From CADEDH01 sp047974625 (GTDB lineage Bacteria > Actinomycetota > Acidimicrobiia > Acidimicrobiales > SZUA-35), in assembly GCA_047974625.1 (NCBI GenBank), contig JBKECK010000114.1, positions 62,001 through 126,000 on the forward strand: 64,000 bases of DNA, written 5' to 3'. Below, piece by piece: positions 14,499 to 24,155 of this stretch. Each line of letters begins with the position of its first letter. The first letter of the stretch is position 1. The translations under genes and the position numbers were made by a program. Under the pieces are notes generated by a model. The model had not been told where the DNA came from. It ran no database searches and was given only the letters and a program-made list of their open reading frames with translations.

Positions 14499-16052
14499 TC
14501 AGTCCGCCTCGACGGTGGCGGCCTTCGCCGCCTCGACGGGCGCATCGTCCGACGGGGCCGGCGCCTCGACCGGAGGGGTGGTGCCCTCGGCGTAAGCCGG
14601 GACCGCCGCCTCGGGGAACGCGTCGGCCGGGAGTGCCGCGTCCGGTGCCGGGGCCAGCTCAGGTGCGGGCCCGGAGTCCGGTGTGGCCTCGGAGGCCGGC
14701 TCAGGTGCCGGGGCAGGGCCCGGTGGGGTTTCGGGTGCGTCGGCCGGCGCCGACGGGGACGCTGTGGAGTCGGCGGGGGCGTGACCGTTCGGGGTGCCGC
14801 CGGGGACCGACTCGGACTGGCCGCGGGCCTTGCCGCCGCCTCGGTTCCCGTCCTGACGGCGGCCGCGATCGCCGCCGCTGCTTCCACCACGCCGGTCGCG
14901 GGGCCGGCGGCGCCGGGCCGAACGGGGCACGGTGGCCGGATCGATCCCGAACAGGGCGGCGATGGCGGGCACCCGGTCGGACAGGCGCTTGACCGCGTCG
15001 ATCAGCTCGGGCCGGGGATCGGCCGGCACGGCGGCCGGCGTGACCGCCCCCCGGACCGGGGAGAACGCCAAGGCGTCGAGGACGGTGGCCCACCGGTCCT
15101 GGCCGACGTCGGCCCCTAGGGCCTCCGAGGCCTGGCCGGCGAGGGTGGACGCGAGCTCGGCCGGCAGGGGCGCACCGGCCTTGACGGGGCGCGAACTCAG
15201 GCGCAGGGCCCGGACGACCCGGCCCGACGCCACGGCGGCCTCGAGATCCTCCAGCCACTGGTTGTGGTCGGTCTCGACCCTCTGGTCCAGCCGTTCCCGG
15301 AGCTGTTCGGCCAGTTCCCGGCTCTGCTGGTCCCGGGCGATGTCGTTGCCGGCCACCACCACGGAACGGAGATCGCGCAGATCGAGCTCGTCGGCATCGG
15401 CCAGGGCGGCCTCGGCCCGGTCCAGCCATTCGGCCAGGCGGGCCTTCTGCAGGTTCTTCTCGGCGATGGCCAGGATCGGGGCCGCGTCGACCGGCGGTTT
15501 ACCGGCCTCGGTGGCCTCGGTGTTCTGCTTGTCGATGGCCGCCCGGACGCCGGGCATCCCTTCGGCTATGACCTGCTCGACGATGGGCCGGTACTCCTCG
15601 CCCACCTCGGCCAGGAGGGCCTCGCGGTTGACCCGCTTGGGCCGTAGCCGTTTCGGCTTGGGCCGCTGCGGAACCTCGGGCGGTGGATCGTGCCGCCCGC
15701 TCCGTTCACCGCGGCGACCACCCCGGTTCCCGCCCTCGCGTCGACCACCGCCACGGCGGCCACCACGGCCGGACCGTTGGGTGGTGACGAGCTCGTCGTC
15801 CCGCACGGGGCGGGACTTGAGCTCGAGCAGATCGGTACGTTCCTTCTTCTTCTTGGGAGCGAACACCTCGGTGATCTCGATCCCGTCGACATGGAACTCG
15901 GCGTCGGCCTTCACCACGTCACCCACTTGGGCACCGTCGTAGAGCAGCTCTGCCGGTACCTCTCCCTTGGGTTGACGGGCGCCGGCCATCCGCCAGGTCC
16001 ACGACCCGGTGTCTCGAGCGCTGGTCAGCTCCACTTCGATCCTGCGACCCAT
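14499..16052 (-). CDS. Arg/Gly-rich, probably nucleic-acid-binding protein of unknown function
   Basis: The 517-residue protein has an N-terminal globular part (1-62) with alternating strands, compatible with an OB-like fold. Residues about 88-125 form a basic RG/GR-rich stretch (RGGRRGGG type), followed by a central helical region (about 140-375). A second basic RRRRPRDRRGG segment (about 378-408) follows, then an acidic Pro/Ala-rich tail (about 410-517). RG-rich stretches commonly bind RNA. I recognise no named family and infer nucleic-acid binding only. A TAGGGT box lies 10 nt upstream of the ATG. Confidence 0.6.
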   Translation of the reverse strand: MGRRIEVELTSARDTGSWTWRMAGARQPKGEVPAELLYDGAQVGDVVKADAEFHVDGIEITEVFAPKKKKERTDLLELKSRPVRDDELVTTQRSGRGGRRGGGRREGGNRGGRRGERSGRHDPPPEVPQRPKPKRLRPKRVNREALLAEVGEEYRPIVEQVIAEGMPGVRAAIDKQNTEATEAGKPPVDAAPILAIAEKNLQKARLAEWLDRAEAALADADELDLRDLRSVVVAGNDIARDQQSRELAEQLRERLDQRVETDHNQWLEDLEAAVASGRVVRALRLSSRPVKAGAPLPAELASTLAGQASEALGADVGQDRWATVLDALAFSPVRGAVTPAAVPADPRPELIDAVKRLSDRVPAIAALFGIDPATVPRSARRRRPRDRRGGSSGGDRGRRQDGNRGGGKARGQSESVPGGTPNGHAPADSTASPSAPADAPETPPGPAPAPEPASEATPDSGPAPELAPAPDAALPADAFPEAAVPAYAEGTTPPVEAPAPSDDAPVEAAKAATVEAD

Positions 16053-16167
16053 ACGGACACGTACCCTACCGGGCTCTGGTCAGGCAGCAGGCGTGTCGCG
16101 GGTGCTGGTACGAAAATCCGGCCCGGAGCGGGTCAGGAACCGGCGATTTTCCGGGTCGATCGGGCGG

Positions 16168-17148
16168 TCAGGGGGTGTCGGGGGCCAGTTCGAGGGCTTC
16201 CAGACTGCGGTAAACGTCGTTGGCCCGGGCCGCGGCGCGCACCTCCCGGGCGGTGGCGTCGATGTACCGCTGGGTGGTGGCCAGGGATTCGTGGCCCAGC
16301 AGCCGTTGCAGCTCGACCCCGCTGGCCCCGTTGCGGGCCAGGCTGGTGGCGAAGGTGTGGCGCAGGGCGTGCACCAGGGCGCCTCTCGGCACATGGCTGC
16401 GGATCCCGGCCTCCCGGTACAACTGCTCGACCAGGTACTGGAGGCCGCCTCGACGCATCGGCCGGCCCGAGGTGTCGACGAACAGGGCGTCGTCGGTGCG
16501 GAGTCGGCCGGGAAAGCGGCGCAGCCGGCTCTCCAGGTAGTCGACCAGGATCGATTCGAGCTCCGGTTCGAGGGGGGCCGTCCGCTCCTTGTTGCCCTTG
16601 CCCCGGACCCCGATGACCCGGTCACCGGGCTGCCCGTCGATCGATCCGATCCGCAGCTCCAACAGTTCGGCCAGACGCAGCCCGCAAGCTAGCAGGGTGG
16701 TGACCACGGCCAGGTCCCGTTCCGGCCACGGTTTCCGGGCCCGGACCCGGCCGGTGGCGGCCACCCGCAACAGGCGCTCCACCGAGTCGTCGCCGGTGAT
16801 CGCCTTGGGCCGGCCCCGGGGCACCCGGGGCTTGTCGATCGCCGCCATCGGGTTACCGGCCACCACCCGTTCCGCCACCAGGAACCCGAAGAGCTGGTTC
16901 CAGGTCGACCAGGTGCGGGCCACGGTGGCCGCCGACTGGTGCGACACCGCGGCGAAGGCCCGGCGCAGGGTCTGCACGTCGAGCTGGTCGACGGTCAGGT
17001 CGGGCCGGGGGGTGCCGGTGACCTCGCTGAAGGCGCCGGCGACGGCGTCGAGGTCCCGCCGGTAGGCGGCGAGGGTGTGGGCGGAGTGCTTCTTCGGCAT
17101 ACGGGCCACGAAGAACTCTTCGATGGCCTCGTCGAGGCGGACGATCAT
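16168..17148 (-). CDS. Tyrosine recombinase (XerC/XerD-like)
   Basis: The 326-residue protein has an N-terminal SAM-like core-binding domain (about 1-95) and a C-terminal catalytic domain with all expected residues: R158 (GLRLAE), K184 (GKGNKER), H260 and R263 (HALRH), H286 (LLGHESL) and the nucleophile Y295. The length fits Xer recombinases that resolve chromosome dimers. No att-like flanking repeats or phage genes are visible, so a housekeeping Xer role is likelier than an integrase. A TACGCT box lies 9 nt upstream of the ATG (17163-17158). Confidence 0.9.
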   Translation of the reverse strand: MIVRLDEAIEEFFVARMPKKHSAHTLAAYRRDLDAVAGAFSEVTGTPRPDLTVDQLDVQTLRRAFAAVSHQSAATVARTWSTWNQLFGFLVAERVVAGNPMAAIDKPRVPRGRPKAITGDDSVERLLRVAATGRVRARKPWPERDLAVVTTLLACGLRLAELLELRIGSIDGQPGDRVIGVRGKGNKERTAPLEPELESILVDYLESRLRRFPGRLRTDDALFVDTSGRPMRRGGLQYLVEQLYREAGIRSHVPRGALVHALRHTFATSLARNGASGVELQRLLGHESLATTQRYIDATAREVRAAARANDVYRSLEALELAPDTP

Positions 17149-17186
17149 CGCCCCACGAGCGTAGTCCCGGCGCCGACGGGACGGGG

Positions 17187-17888
17187 CTACCCGGTGAACG
17201 CCGCCCGCACCTGCTCGGCCGTCATCTCGATGAAGACCCCGGTGGCGGTGGCCACGGTGATCCCGCCAGCCACGGCCTCCGCCTCCATCTCGTGGACCCG
17301 GTCCCTCGAGGCGGCGATCCGGGCCGTGAACACCACCGCGGCACCGAGCGGGGCCGGGGCCGAGTAGCGCACCGCCAGGTGGCCGGTGAACGCCGACGGC
17401 AGGCCCCGGACCCGGAACACCGATCCCATCACCTCGTCGAACACCGCGGCCACCGCGCCCCCGTGGGCCCGTCCGGGTGGGCCTTCGAAGGCGGCGTCGA
17501 ACACGACCTCGGCCTCCGCCTCGTCACCGCGACGGCGGTACACCGTGCCCGCGGTGAGAGGGCTGAGCTGGCCCCCGACGAAGGAGACGGGGTCGAACAC
17601 GACGACGGACCCGTCCGGTGGAGGACCCGGCCACGACCCGGTGTCCAGGAAGGTCATGGACCGTTGCATGGCCGGAGGGCTGCGGAACAGGTCGTTCTTG
17701 GTCCGGCTCGGGTGGGCCGAGATCCGGGCGGTGACGGCGTCGAGCTCGGCGGCCACCGTTTCCAGGTCGGCTCGGTCCAGATCGTGGCGGAGGAGAGCGG
17801 AAAGCAGGCGGCGGGCCGCGGCCGCGGCCGCCCGATCCCCAGCCAGCAGATCGGGGAGCGGGTCGTCCGGGGCCGCGTCGGCCTTCAC
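17187..17888 (-). CDS. PaaI-type acyl-CoA thioesterase (hotdog fold)
   Basis: The 233-residue protein has a C-terminal hotdog domain (about 120-233) with the PaaI/4HBT signature GRAHGGAVAAVFDEVMG, where the HGG and the helical Asp/Glu form the usual active site. It is followed by GHLAVRYSAPAPLG. The N-terminal 110 residues are helical and less conserved. It probably hydrolyses acyl-CoA produced by the neighbouring ligase and CoA-transferases. The GTG start overlaps the upstream CoA-transferase stop by 4 bp, so it ends the 24114-17187 operon. Confidence 0.85.
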   Translation of the reverse strand: MKADAAPDDPLPDLLAGDRAAAAAARRLLSALLRHDLDRADLETVAAELDAVTARISAHPSRTKNDLFRSPPAMQRSMTFLDTGSWPGPPPDGSVVVFDPVSFVGGQLSPLTAGTVYRRRGDEAEAEVVFDAAFEGPPGRAHGGAVAAVFDEVMGSVFRVRGLPSAFTGHLAVRYSAPAPLGAAVVFTARIAASRDRVHEMEAEAVAGGITVATATGVFIEMTAEQVRAAFTG

Positions 17889-20371
17889 AACGGGGAGCCG
17901 TCCGGCCCCAGGTAGTCGGCGGAGAAATGGCCGGCGTCGGCCATGGCCTGCATCTCGTCGTCGTCGAGACCAGCCACCTCGCGCCACACCGCCTCGTTGT
18001 CGCCGCCGAGGACGGGAAGGGGGTCCCACCGGAGGTCGGGCCCGTCCCAGCGCCACAGGTGGGTCGGGGTCGGGTACTGGCCGGTCTCGGCGTTGCCGTT
18101 GTCGCGGAACAGGCCCCGGGACCCGAGGTGTGGGTCGGCCAGGGCCTCCAGCTCGTGCAGGACCGGGCCGGACGGCACCCCTTCGGCCTGGCAGGCGTGG
18201 AACACCTTGTCCGGGGTGAGGGTCGAGGTCCACCCCCCAATGAGGTCGTCCAGCTCGTCGTGGTGCTCACGACGCCCGGCCGGGGTGGCGAACCGGGGGT
18301 CGGCGGCCCAGTCGGGGGAGCCGGCCGCCCGGCCCAGCCCGGCCCATTGGTCGTCGTCGCCGACCGAGATCACCACCCAGGCGTCGTCGCCCTGACAGGG
18401 GTAGCAGCCCTGGGGGGCCCGGGTCCGGTGACGGTTGCCCAGCCGTTGGTGCTCGATCCCCGTCCAGTCGGCCTCGATGAGCAGCTCACCGATGTGGTTC
18501 ATCATGTTCTCGGACTGGGCCAGTTCCACCAGCTCACCGACCCCGGTGCGGTCCCGCCGCCTCAGGGCCATCATGGCGGCCAGGGCGCCCCCGGTTCCAG
18601 ACGCCGCGTCCATGTGGAACACCGGTTCGTTGTCGGTTAGGTCGGCGTCGAGGTAGCCGCGCAGGACCCCGAGGCCGCACAGGGCCTCGAAGTTGACCCC
18701 GAACCCGAGATAGTTCCGGTAGGGGCCGTCGAGACCCACCGAGGGCATGCGCACCAGGATCGTCCGGGGGTTCCGGGCGTGGATCTCCTCCCAGCCGATC
18801 CCCAGCTTGTCGAGCAGGTCGACCGAGTTGTTCTCCACGATCAGGTCGGCCTGGTCGACCAGGCGCATGAACATCTCGCGACCTAGGTCGGTTCTCATGT
18901 CCAGGGTCACGCTCCGCTTGTTGCGGGCGTGGGCGTTGAACAGGGCGATCCGGTTCCAGGGCCGGTCTCCGGGGTCCGCGTCCGGGAACCCGCCGAAGAT
19001 CCCGCCGATCTCGGCCGCCATCTCCCTGGTCGGGCGGGGCAACACGCCCCGGGTCGCGGTGGGGAAGATGTACGGGTTGTCGATCCGGATCACGTCGGCG
19101 CCGAGGTCGCCGAGTACGCAGGTGGCGAACGGGCCCGCCCACACCACGGTCAGATCGAGGACCCGGACCCCGGCGAGGGGCAGCGAAGGGGCCGGGGCGG
19201 GGTCGGCAGCCGGGGTGTCCGCGGGGGCGGCGCCGGTGGCTGCGGTGCCCGGGCCGAACTCGGCGGTGACCTCGTCGGTGTGCTGACCGAGCAAGGGGGC
19301 GGGCCGATGCAGCCGCCAGCCGTCCTCCATCCGCCACGGCGGCCCCGGTTGGCGGACCACCCCGGCCGCGGGATGGTCGGTGGGCACGAAATAGCCCCGC
19401 GCCTCCAGGTGGGGGTCGGTGAGCAGGTCGACGGGCCGGTTCATCGCCGTGACCGGCCAACCTTCGGCCTGGGCTTCCTCCATCGCCGCCTGACGGGTAC
19501 GGGTCAGGGTCCACATCATGAGCTGGGAGTCGGCGGTGTCGGGGAGATCCTCGTCCAGCAACCAGGCCGGGTTGGCGTACAGCTCGCTCATCACCTCGTC
19601 GTCGAGGACCCGGAGCATGCGGGGGATCCAGTTCATCAGGGTGGACACCTGGACGTGGCCGTCGCCGGCCGGCCGGCAACCCCCCGGAAACGGCGACACC
19701 GAGTAGCCGCCGGGGCGGGGCACGTTCTCCGAACGGTAGGCGCCGTACAACAGGAAGGTCATCCGCCGGTCGATCGAGGCGGCCTGGGTGTCCACATTGG
19801 CTAGGTCGATGTGGACACCGGCGCCGGTGGACTCGGCCACCATCACCGCGGCCAGGGCGGCCACCGCCCCCACGGAGCCGCACTGGTACTGGCCGATGTC
19901 GGCCCCCATCTTGATCGGCTCCCGGTCCGGGTCGCCGCTGGCCGACATTGGTCCCCCGACCGCGATGTGGACGATCTCCTCGCCCCGGTAACCGGCGTAG
20001 GGGCCGGTCAGACCGAACGACGTGGCCGTCACCACCACCAGTTTCGGGTGGCGGCGGCGCAGCTCGGCTGGATCGGGCACGGGCTCGGACTGGATGACCA
20101 CGTCGGCCCAGGCGAGCAGGCGTTCGGCCAGCTCCCCGTCGTGCGGGGCCACCACCGACCGCTTGTTGGTGTTGAGGTGGAGGAACAGGGCGGAGCGTTC
20201 CTGGTCGGGGAGGGACTCGGGGAAGGGGCCCATCCGGCGGCTGAGGTCACCCTCCGGGGGTTCCAGCTTGATCACGTCGGCGCCGTAGTCGGCCAGCAGC
20301 TTGGCGGCGAACGGCCCGGGGATACCCTGGGCCAGTTCGAGTACCCGGAGCCCGTCCAATGGTTGGGTCAC
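17885..20371 (-). CDS. Tandem CaiB/BaiF family III CoA-transferase (two fused domains)
   Basis: One uninterrupted 828-residue frame holds two family III CoA-transferase domains (about 1-370 and 405-828). Both begin with the family block, LRVLELAQGIPGPFAAKLLADYGADVIKLE and VRVLDLTVVWAGPFATCVLGDLGADVIRID. The Asp that forms the glutamyl/aspartyl-CoA intermediate appears present in domain 2 (FHMDAASGTGG). At the aligned place in domain 1 I read Gln (GADIGQYQCG). Family enzymes move CoA between carboxylic acids. GGAGG precedes the GTG start. It lies in an operon with the ligase, a second tandem enzyme and the thioesterase. Confidence 0.9.
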   Translation of the reverse strand: MTQPLDGLRVLELAQGIPGPFAAKLLADYGADVIKLEPPEGDLSRRMGPFPESLPDQERSALFLHLNTNKRSVVAPHDGELAERLLAWADVVIQSEPVPDPAELRRRHPKLVVVTATSFGLTGPYAGYRGEEIVHIAVGGPMSASGDPDREPIKMGADIGQYQCGSVGAVAALAAVMVAESTGAGVHIDLANVDTQAASIDRRMTFLLYGAYRSENVPRPGGYSVSPFPGGCRPAGDGHVQVSTLMNWIPRMLRVLDDEVMSELYANPAWLLDEDLPDTADSQLMMWTLTRTRQAAMEEAQAEGWPVTAMNRPVDLLTDPHLEARGYFVPTDHPAAGVVRQPGPPWRMEDGWRLHRPAPLLGQHTDEVTAEFGPGTAATGAAPADTPAADPAPAPSLPLAGVRVLDLTVVWAGPFATCVLGDLGADVIRIDNPYIFPTATRGVLPRPTREMAAEIGGIFGGFPDADPGDRPWNRIALFNAHARNKRSVTLDMRTDLGREMFMRLVDQADLIVENNSVDLLDKLGIGWEEIHARNPRTILVRMPSVGLDGPYRNYLGFGVNFEALCGLGVLRGYLDADLTDNEPVFHMDAASGTGGALAAMMALRRRDRTGVGELVELAQSENMMNHIGELLIEADWTGIEHQRLGNRHRTRAPQGCYPCQGDDAWVVISVGDDDQWAGLGRAAGSPDWAADPRFATPAGRREHHDELDDLIGGWTSTLTPDKVFHACQAEGVPSGPVLHELEALADPHLGSRGLFRDNGNAETGQYPTPTHLWRWDGPDLRWDPLPVLGGDNEAVWREVAGLDDDEMQAMADAGHFSADYLGPDGSPL

Positions 20372-20404
20372 GTCGTTGATCCTCCAGGGTCGGTTTGGTA
20401 GTGG

Positions 20405-22582
20405 TTACGACGGATCATCGTGGCTGGGGTGAGCGGCAACCTCCAGCTCGGCTCGGATCGCCCCGGCGTCGGCGTCGAGCTGGGGTGGGGCGGACGGGGC
20501 AGGACCGGCCCCTCCGATCAGCTGACCGAACACCACCAGGCGGCCGTACCCGGGGTCGTCGATGGTGGTGACCAGCCCGTTGGCCTCGGCCAGGGGACTG
20601 GCCGTCAGGCCGACCCGGCAGACCTCGACCGTATGGTCGCCATCGCGCCAGTGCCAACCGTCGTCCGACCCGTTCGACCCAGGCCCGGTCCAGGTGTCGC
20701 CCTCCGGGCCGGGATTGTCGAAACCGCCGACCGCGGGGGCCGGCCGGCCCTCGTAGTCGGTGAACTCGGCCGCCTGGGCCACCACGGTGGACTCGATGAG
20801 CGAGGTCTGGACGAGCTGGCCCCGCCCGGTCCGGGCCCGGACGGTCAGGCCGAGGACGGCGCCGAAGGCCCCGATGATCGGGGTGACCACGTCGTGGACG
20901 GGGACTGTGAGGAACACCGGTTCGGGACCACCGTCGCCCAGGCCGCCCTGGGCGGCCATGATGCCGCCGAGGGCCTGGACGAGGGGGTCGAAGGCCGGCC
21001 GGGACGCCATGGCCTCGTCGAGGCCGTAGCCGGGAGAGGAGAGGAACACCAGATCCGGGTTCACCGTACCCAGAGTGTCCCGATCGACGCCGAGCCGGGC
21101 GGCCACGCCGGGGCGGAAGTTCTCCACCACCACGTCGGCGGTAGCGGCCAGCTGGTGGAGCTCGGCCTGGCCCTCGGCGGTGGTGAGGTCGAGGGCGATG
21201 CTGCGCTTGCCCTGGTTCCAGGAAAGGAACAGCGGGCCGATGGCTCGGAACGGGTCCCCGGTGGGCGGCTCGACCTTGATCACCTCCGCCCCGAGCATGG
21301 CCAGGTGGCGGCTGACCACCGGGCCGGCGATGAACGAGGCCAGGTCGATCACCCGCAGCCCGGCCAGCGGCCCGGCACCGACCTCCGGCTCCAGGCCGGA
21401 GCCGTCGTTCCCGGCGGCGCCGTCTGGCCCCTGATCGGTCCTGGCCGGGTCGCGGCTGAGCCAATCGGCCAGGACCCCGTCGTGGTCGGCGTCGCGGACC
21501 GGGGCGGGTCGGATCGCCGGGGGCGGGGAGTCCTCCACGGTCACCGGCACCCCCATCATGGTCACCGGGCCCCGTTCGGGGTCGTCCACCGTCACCAGCA
21601 TCCGGTTAGCGGAGACGCTGGAGTGGCTCCGGAACTCCTCCCGGGTGAGCACTGGCTGGGCGGGTACGTCGGCGTCGGCCAGGACGGCTAGCCATTCGTC
21701 GCGGGGCCGGGTGGCGAACACCTCGTCGAGCACCGGGGTGAGCCGTTCGATGGCCTCGTCGGTCAACAGACCCCAGGGGGGATCGGCCAGGTCGGGGTCG
21801 TCGGCCAGGTCGGGCCGGCCGATCACCTCCAGCATCCGCTGGTAGAACCGGGCCGTGCCGCAGGCCAGGAACAGCCAGCGACCGTCGCCGGCCTGGACCA
21901 GGCGGTAGCAGGCCACCCGGCCCTTGGAACCGAGCAGGGCGTCGCTCGGGCGGACCTCGACCGGGGCGTCGGCGGGCCGGCTCTCCCCCAGTTGGAGGGC
22001 GGCCGCTCCCGCCACCCGACTCACCTCGTAGGTCGGGCCCGGGCTCCCGGGTCGGCCCCGACCTACGAGGCCGGCCGCCGCGGCCAGGGCGCCGAGCACT
22101 CCGGTGGCGTACTCGGCGATGGGGACCACGATCCGCACCGGGACCTCGGCGTAGGACTGCTGGTTCCAGGCGATCCCGGTGGCGGCGTGGAGGAGGCCGG
22201 TGGTGGCGGCCCGGCCGACCATCGGCCCCCGCTCGCCCCAAGGGGGCATGGTGACGATCACCGCGTCGGGGTTGAGGGCCCGGAGGGCGTCGGCCCGTCC
22301 GGGCCGGTCCACCACGATCACGTCGGCCGCCGCCACCAGCCGGTCGCGGACGGTGTCGTCGACCGTGACCGATCGTTTGGAACGGTTCACGGTGGGGAAC
22401 CCCGGGTCGACCCGGTAGGGGTCGCCGTCCGGGGATTCCACCTTTACCATGTCCGCGCCCTGGTCGGCCAGGAACATGGTGGTGTACGGGGCAGCCAAGC
22501 CTTCGGCCAGTTCCAGCACCCGCACGCCGGCGTAGACGCCGCCGGTGCCGTCGCCGCGGGAGTAGCCCCGGGTTCCGGTCAT
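20405..22582 (-). CDS. Tandem CaiB/BaiF family III CoA-transferase (second fused pair)
   Basis: A 725-residue single frame with two CoA-transferase domains (about 15-360 and 395-725). They open with VRVLELAEGLAAPYTTMFLADQGADMVKVE and LRVIDLASFIAGPVVSRHLAMLGAEVIKVE. The expected catalytic Asp is present in domain 2 (VPVHDVVTP) and is Glu in domain 1 (VPIAEYATG). Both domains are slightly shorter than the usual 390 aa. The ATG shares one base with the ligase stop (TGATG), so translation is coupled. Together with the neighbouring tandem protein this gives four domains in two consecutive genes. Confidence 0.9.
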   Translation of the reverse strand: MTGTRGYSRGDGTGGVYAGVRVLELAEGLAAPYTTMFLADQGADMVKVESPDGDPYRVDPGFPTVNRSKRSVTVDDTVRDRLVAAADVIVVDRPGRADALRALNPDAVIVTMPPWGERGPMVGRAATTGLLHAATGIAWNQQSYAEVPVRIVVPIAEYATGVLGALAAAAGLVGRGRPGSPGPTYEVSRVAGAAALQLGESRPADAPVEVRPSDALLGSKGRVACYRLVQAGDGRWLFLACGTARFYQRMLEVIGRPDLADDPDLADPPWGLLTDEAIERLTPVLDEVFATRPRDEWLAVLADADVPAQPVLTREEFRSHSSVSANRMLVTVDDPERGPVTMMGVPVTVEDSPPPAIRPAPVRDADHDGVLADWLSRDPARTDQGPDGAAGNDGSGLEPEVGAGPLAGLRVIDLASFIAGPVVSRHLAMLGAEVIKVEPPTGDPFRAIGPLFLSWNQGKRSIALDLTTAEGQAELHQLAATADVVVENFRPGVAARLGVDRDTLGTVNPDLVFLSSPGYGLDEAMASRPAFDPLVQALGGIMAAQGGLGDGGPEPVFLTVPVHDVVTPIIGAFGAVLGLTVRARTGRGQLVQTSLIESTVVAQAAEFTDYEGRPAPAVGGFDNPGPEGDTWTGPGSNGSDDGWHWRDGDHTVEVCRVGLTASPLAEANGLVTTIDDPGYGRLVVFGQLIGGAGPAPSAPPQLDADAGAIRAELEVAAHPSHDDPS

Positions 22583-24114
22583 CAGAGGCCGAGCTCCTCC
22601 AGGACCGGGACCAGGTGGCGGCGCAGCAGCTTCCCGGTGGAGGTGCGGGGCAGCTCCTCGGTCACGTGGATGGCCTCGGGCCGCTTGAAGGAGGCCAGGT
22701 GGGCCCGGGCGTGCTGTTCGACCTCGTCGAGTGAGGTGTCCGGCTTGAGGACCACCGCGGCCACGATCCGCTCCCCCCAGCGTTCGTCGGCCAGGCCGAC
22801 CACGGCCACGTCGACGACACCGGGGTGCTCGTGGATGACGGCCTCCACCTCCTCGGGGGCGACGTTCTCCCCGCCTCGGATGATCATGTCCCCCGACCGG
22901 CCGGAAAGGAACAGGTAGTTGTCGTCGTCGAGATAGCCGAGGTCGCCGGTGTGGACCCAGCCCTCGTCGTCGATGGTGACCCGGGTCTTCTCCTCCGAGC
23001 CCCAGTAGCCGTCCATCGACCGGTAGGTGCGGAGCTGCACCTCGCCCGGCTCACCCGGGCCGAGCACGTTGCCGCCGTCGTCGACGATCCTGACCTCGAC
23101 GTCGTCGAGCACCTGGCCGACCGACCGCAGCCGGGCCAGCTTGGTGTCGTCGTCGAGCTGGTGGTCCTCGGGACTGAGCACGGCCACGGTGGATGTGGTC
23201 TCGGTCTGGCCGTAGGCCCCGGAGAACCCGACGGTGTCGGGGAACCGTTCGATGGCCCGGCGGATCACCGCGGGCGGCATCGGGGCAGCCCCGTAGGTGA
23301 GTGCCTCCAGGCTGGCGAGCTGCACATCGTCCAGTTCGGGGGCGTCCAGCAGGGCGGCCAGCATGGTGGGTACCAGGAAGGCGTGGGTGACCTGGTGCTC
23401 GTCCACCAGCTGCAGCCACTGTCCGGCCTCGAACTGGCGCATGACCACCGTGACCCGCCCGGCGTAGAGGGCGTTGAACAGGGAGGTGAGGCCGGCGATG
23501 TGATAAAGCGGGGCGCCCAGGATCATGCGGCCCAGGTCGGTGCCGTCGGCGGCGTCGTTGGCCCCCATGATGTAGCCGGTGATGGCGCCGTGGGTGAGCT
23601 TGACCCCCTTGGGCAACGAGGTGGTGCCCGAGGTGTAGAGCAGGGCGGCCAGATCGGCGTCGTCCACGTCGGCCACCAGTGGGTTGGGCTCCGCCGCGTC
23701 CCGCTTGGCCTCGTAGTCCTCGTCGAGGTAGATGACGGTCTCCAGCGAGGCCGGGCGGGACCGTTCGACCAGGTCCCGGTAGCGGGTCTCGGAGAACAGC
23801 ACCTTGCTACCGGAGTCGGCGAGCAGATGGGCCACCTCCTCGTCGCCGGCCCGGTAGTTCATGGGCACCAGGGTGGCCCCCACGGAGGGCACGGCGAAGA
23901 TGGCCTCCAGGGCCTGGATCGAGTTGGTGGCGAAGATCCCGACCCGGTCGCCGGGGCCGACACCGAGTTCGGTGAGGAGTCCGGCGGCGGCGGAGACCCC
24001 GTCGCGCAGCTCCGAGTAGGTGATGATCCGTCCTTCGCCGTCGGTGGCGTCGATGGCGACGACCGCGTCAGGAACGATCATGGACGGTAGATCGAGCAGA
24101 CTGGCCAGATTCAC
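22582..24114 (-). CDS. Acyl-CoA synthetase (AMP-forming, ANL superfamily)
   Basis: This ligase activates a carboxylic acid with ATP and CoA via an acyl-adenylate. Motifs seen are LLYTSGTTSLPKGV (P-loop, about residue 175), YGQTETTS (about 315), HTGDLGYLD (about 400), and the C-terminal LPRTSTGKLLRR with the catalytic Lys. Chain length cannot be told; it groups with medium/long-chain FadD-like enzymes. I prefer the GTG at 24114 (510 aa) because AAGGGGGA lies 6 nt before it; a GTG at 24144 is also in frame. It heads a four-gene minus-strand operon and supplies CoA esters. Confidence 0.92.
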   Translation of the reverse strand: MNLASLLDLPSMIVPDAVVAIDATDGEGRIITYSELRDGVSAAAGLLTELGVGPGDRVGIFATNSIQALEAIFAVPSVGATLVPMNYRAGDEEVAHLLADSGSKVLFSETRYRDLVERSRPASLETVIYLDEDYEAKRDAAEPNPLVADVDDADLAALLYTSGTTSLPKGVKLTHGAITGYIMGANDAADGTDLGRMILGAPLYHIAGLTSLFNALYAGRVTVVMRQFEAGQWLQLVDEHQVTHAFLVPTMLAALLDAPELDDVQLASLEALTYGAAPMPPAVIRRAIERFPDTVGFSGAYGQTETTSTVAVLSPEDHQLDDDTKLARLRSVGQVLDDVEVRIVDDGGNVLGPGEPGEVQLRTYRSMDGYWGSEEKTRVTIDDEGWVHTGDLGYLDDDNYLFLSGRSGDMIIRGGENVAPEEVEAVIHEHPGVVDVAVVGLADERWGERIVAAVVLKPDTSLDEVEQHARAHLASFKRPEAIHVTEELPRTSTGKLLRRHLVPVLEELGL

Positions 24115-24155
24115 GTGGCTTCCCCCTTGGGCGACGATCGACACTCGGCATGCAG

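Noticed and set aside
16168..17148. Tyrosine recombinase as integrase of a mobile element.
   Set aside because: No tRNA, attachment repeats, excisionase or phage genes lie within reach, and codon use matches neighbours. The Xer-type length and motifs fit a housekeeping recombinase.
17885..20371. Frameshift or assembly fusion of two CoA-transferase genes.
   Set aside because: The reading frame is uninterrupted, there is an internal linker, and the neighbouring gene has the same two-domain layout, so a genuine fusion is likelier.
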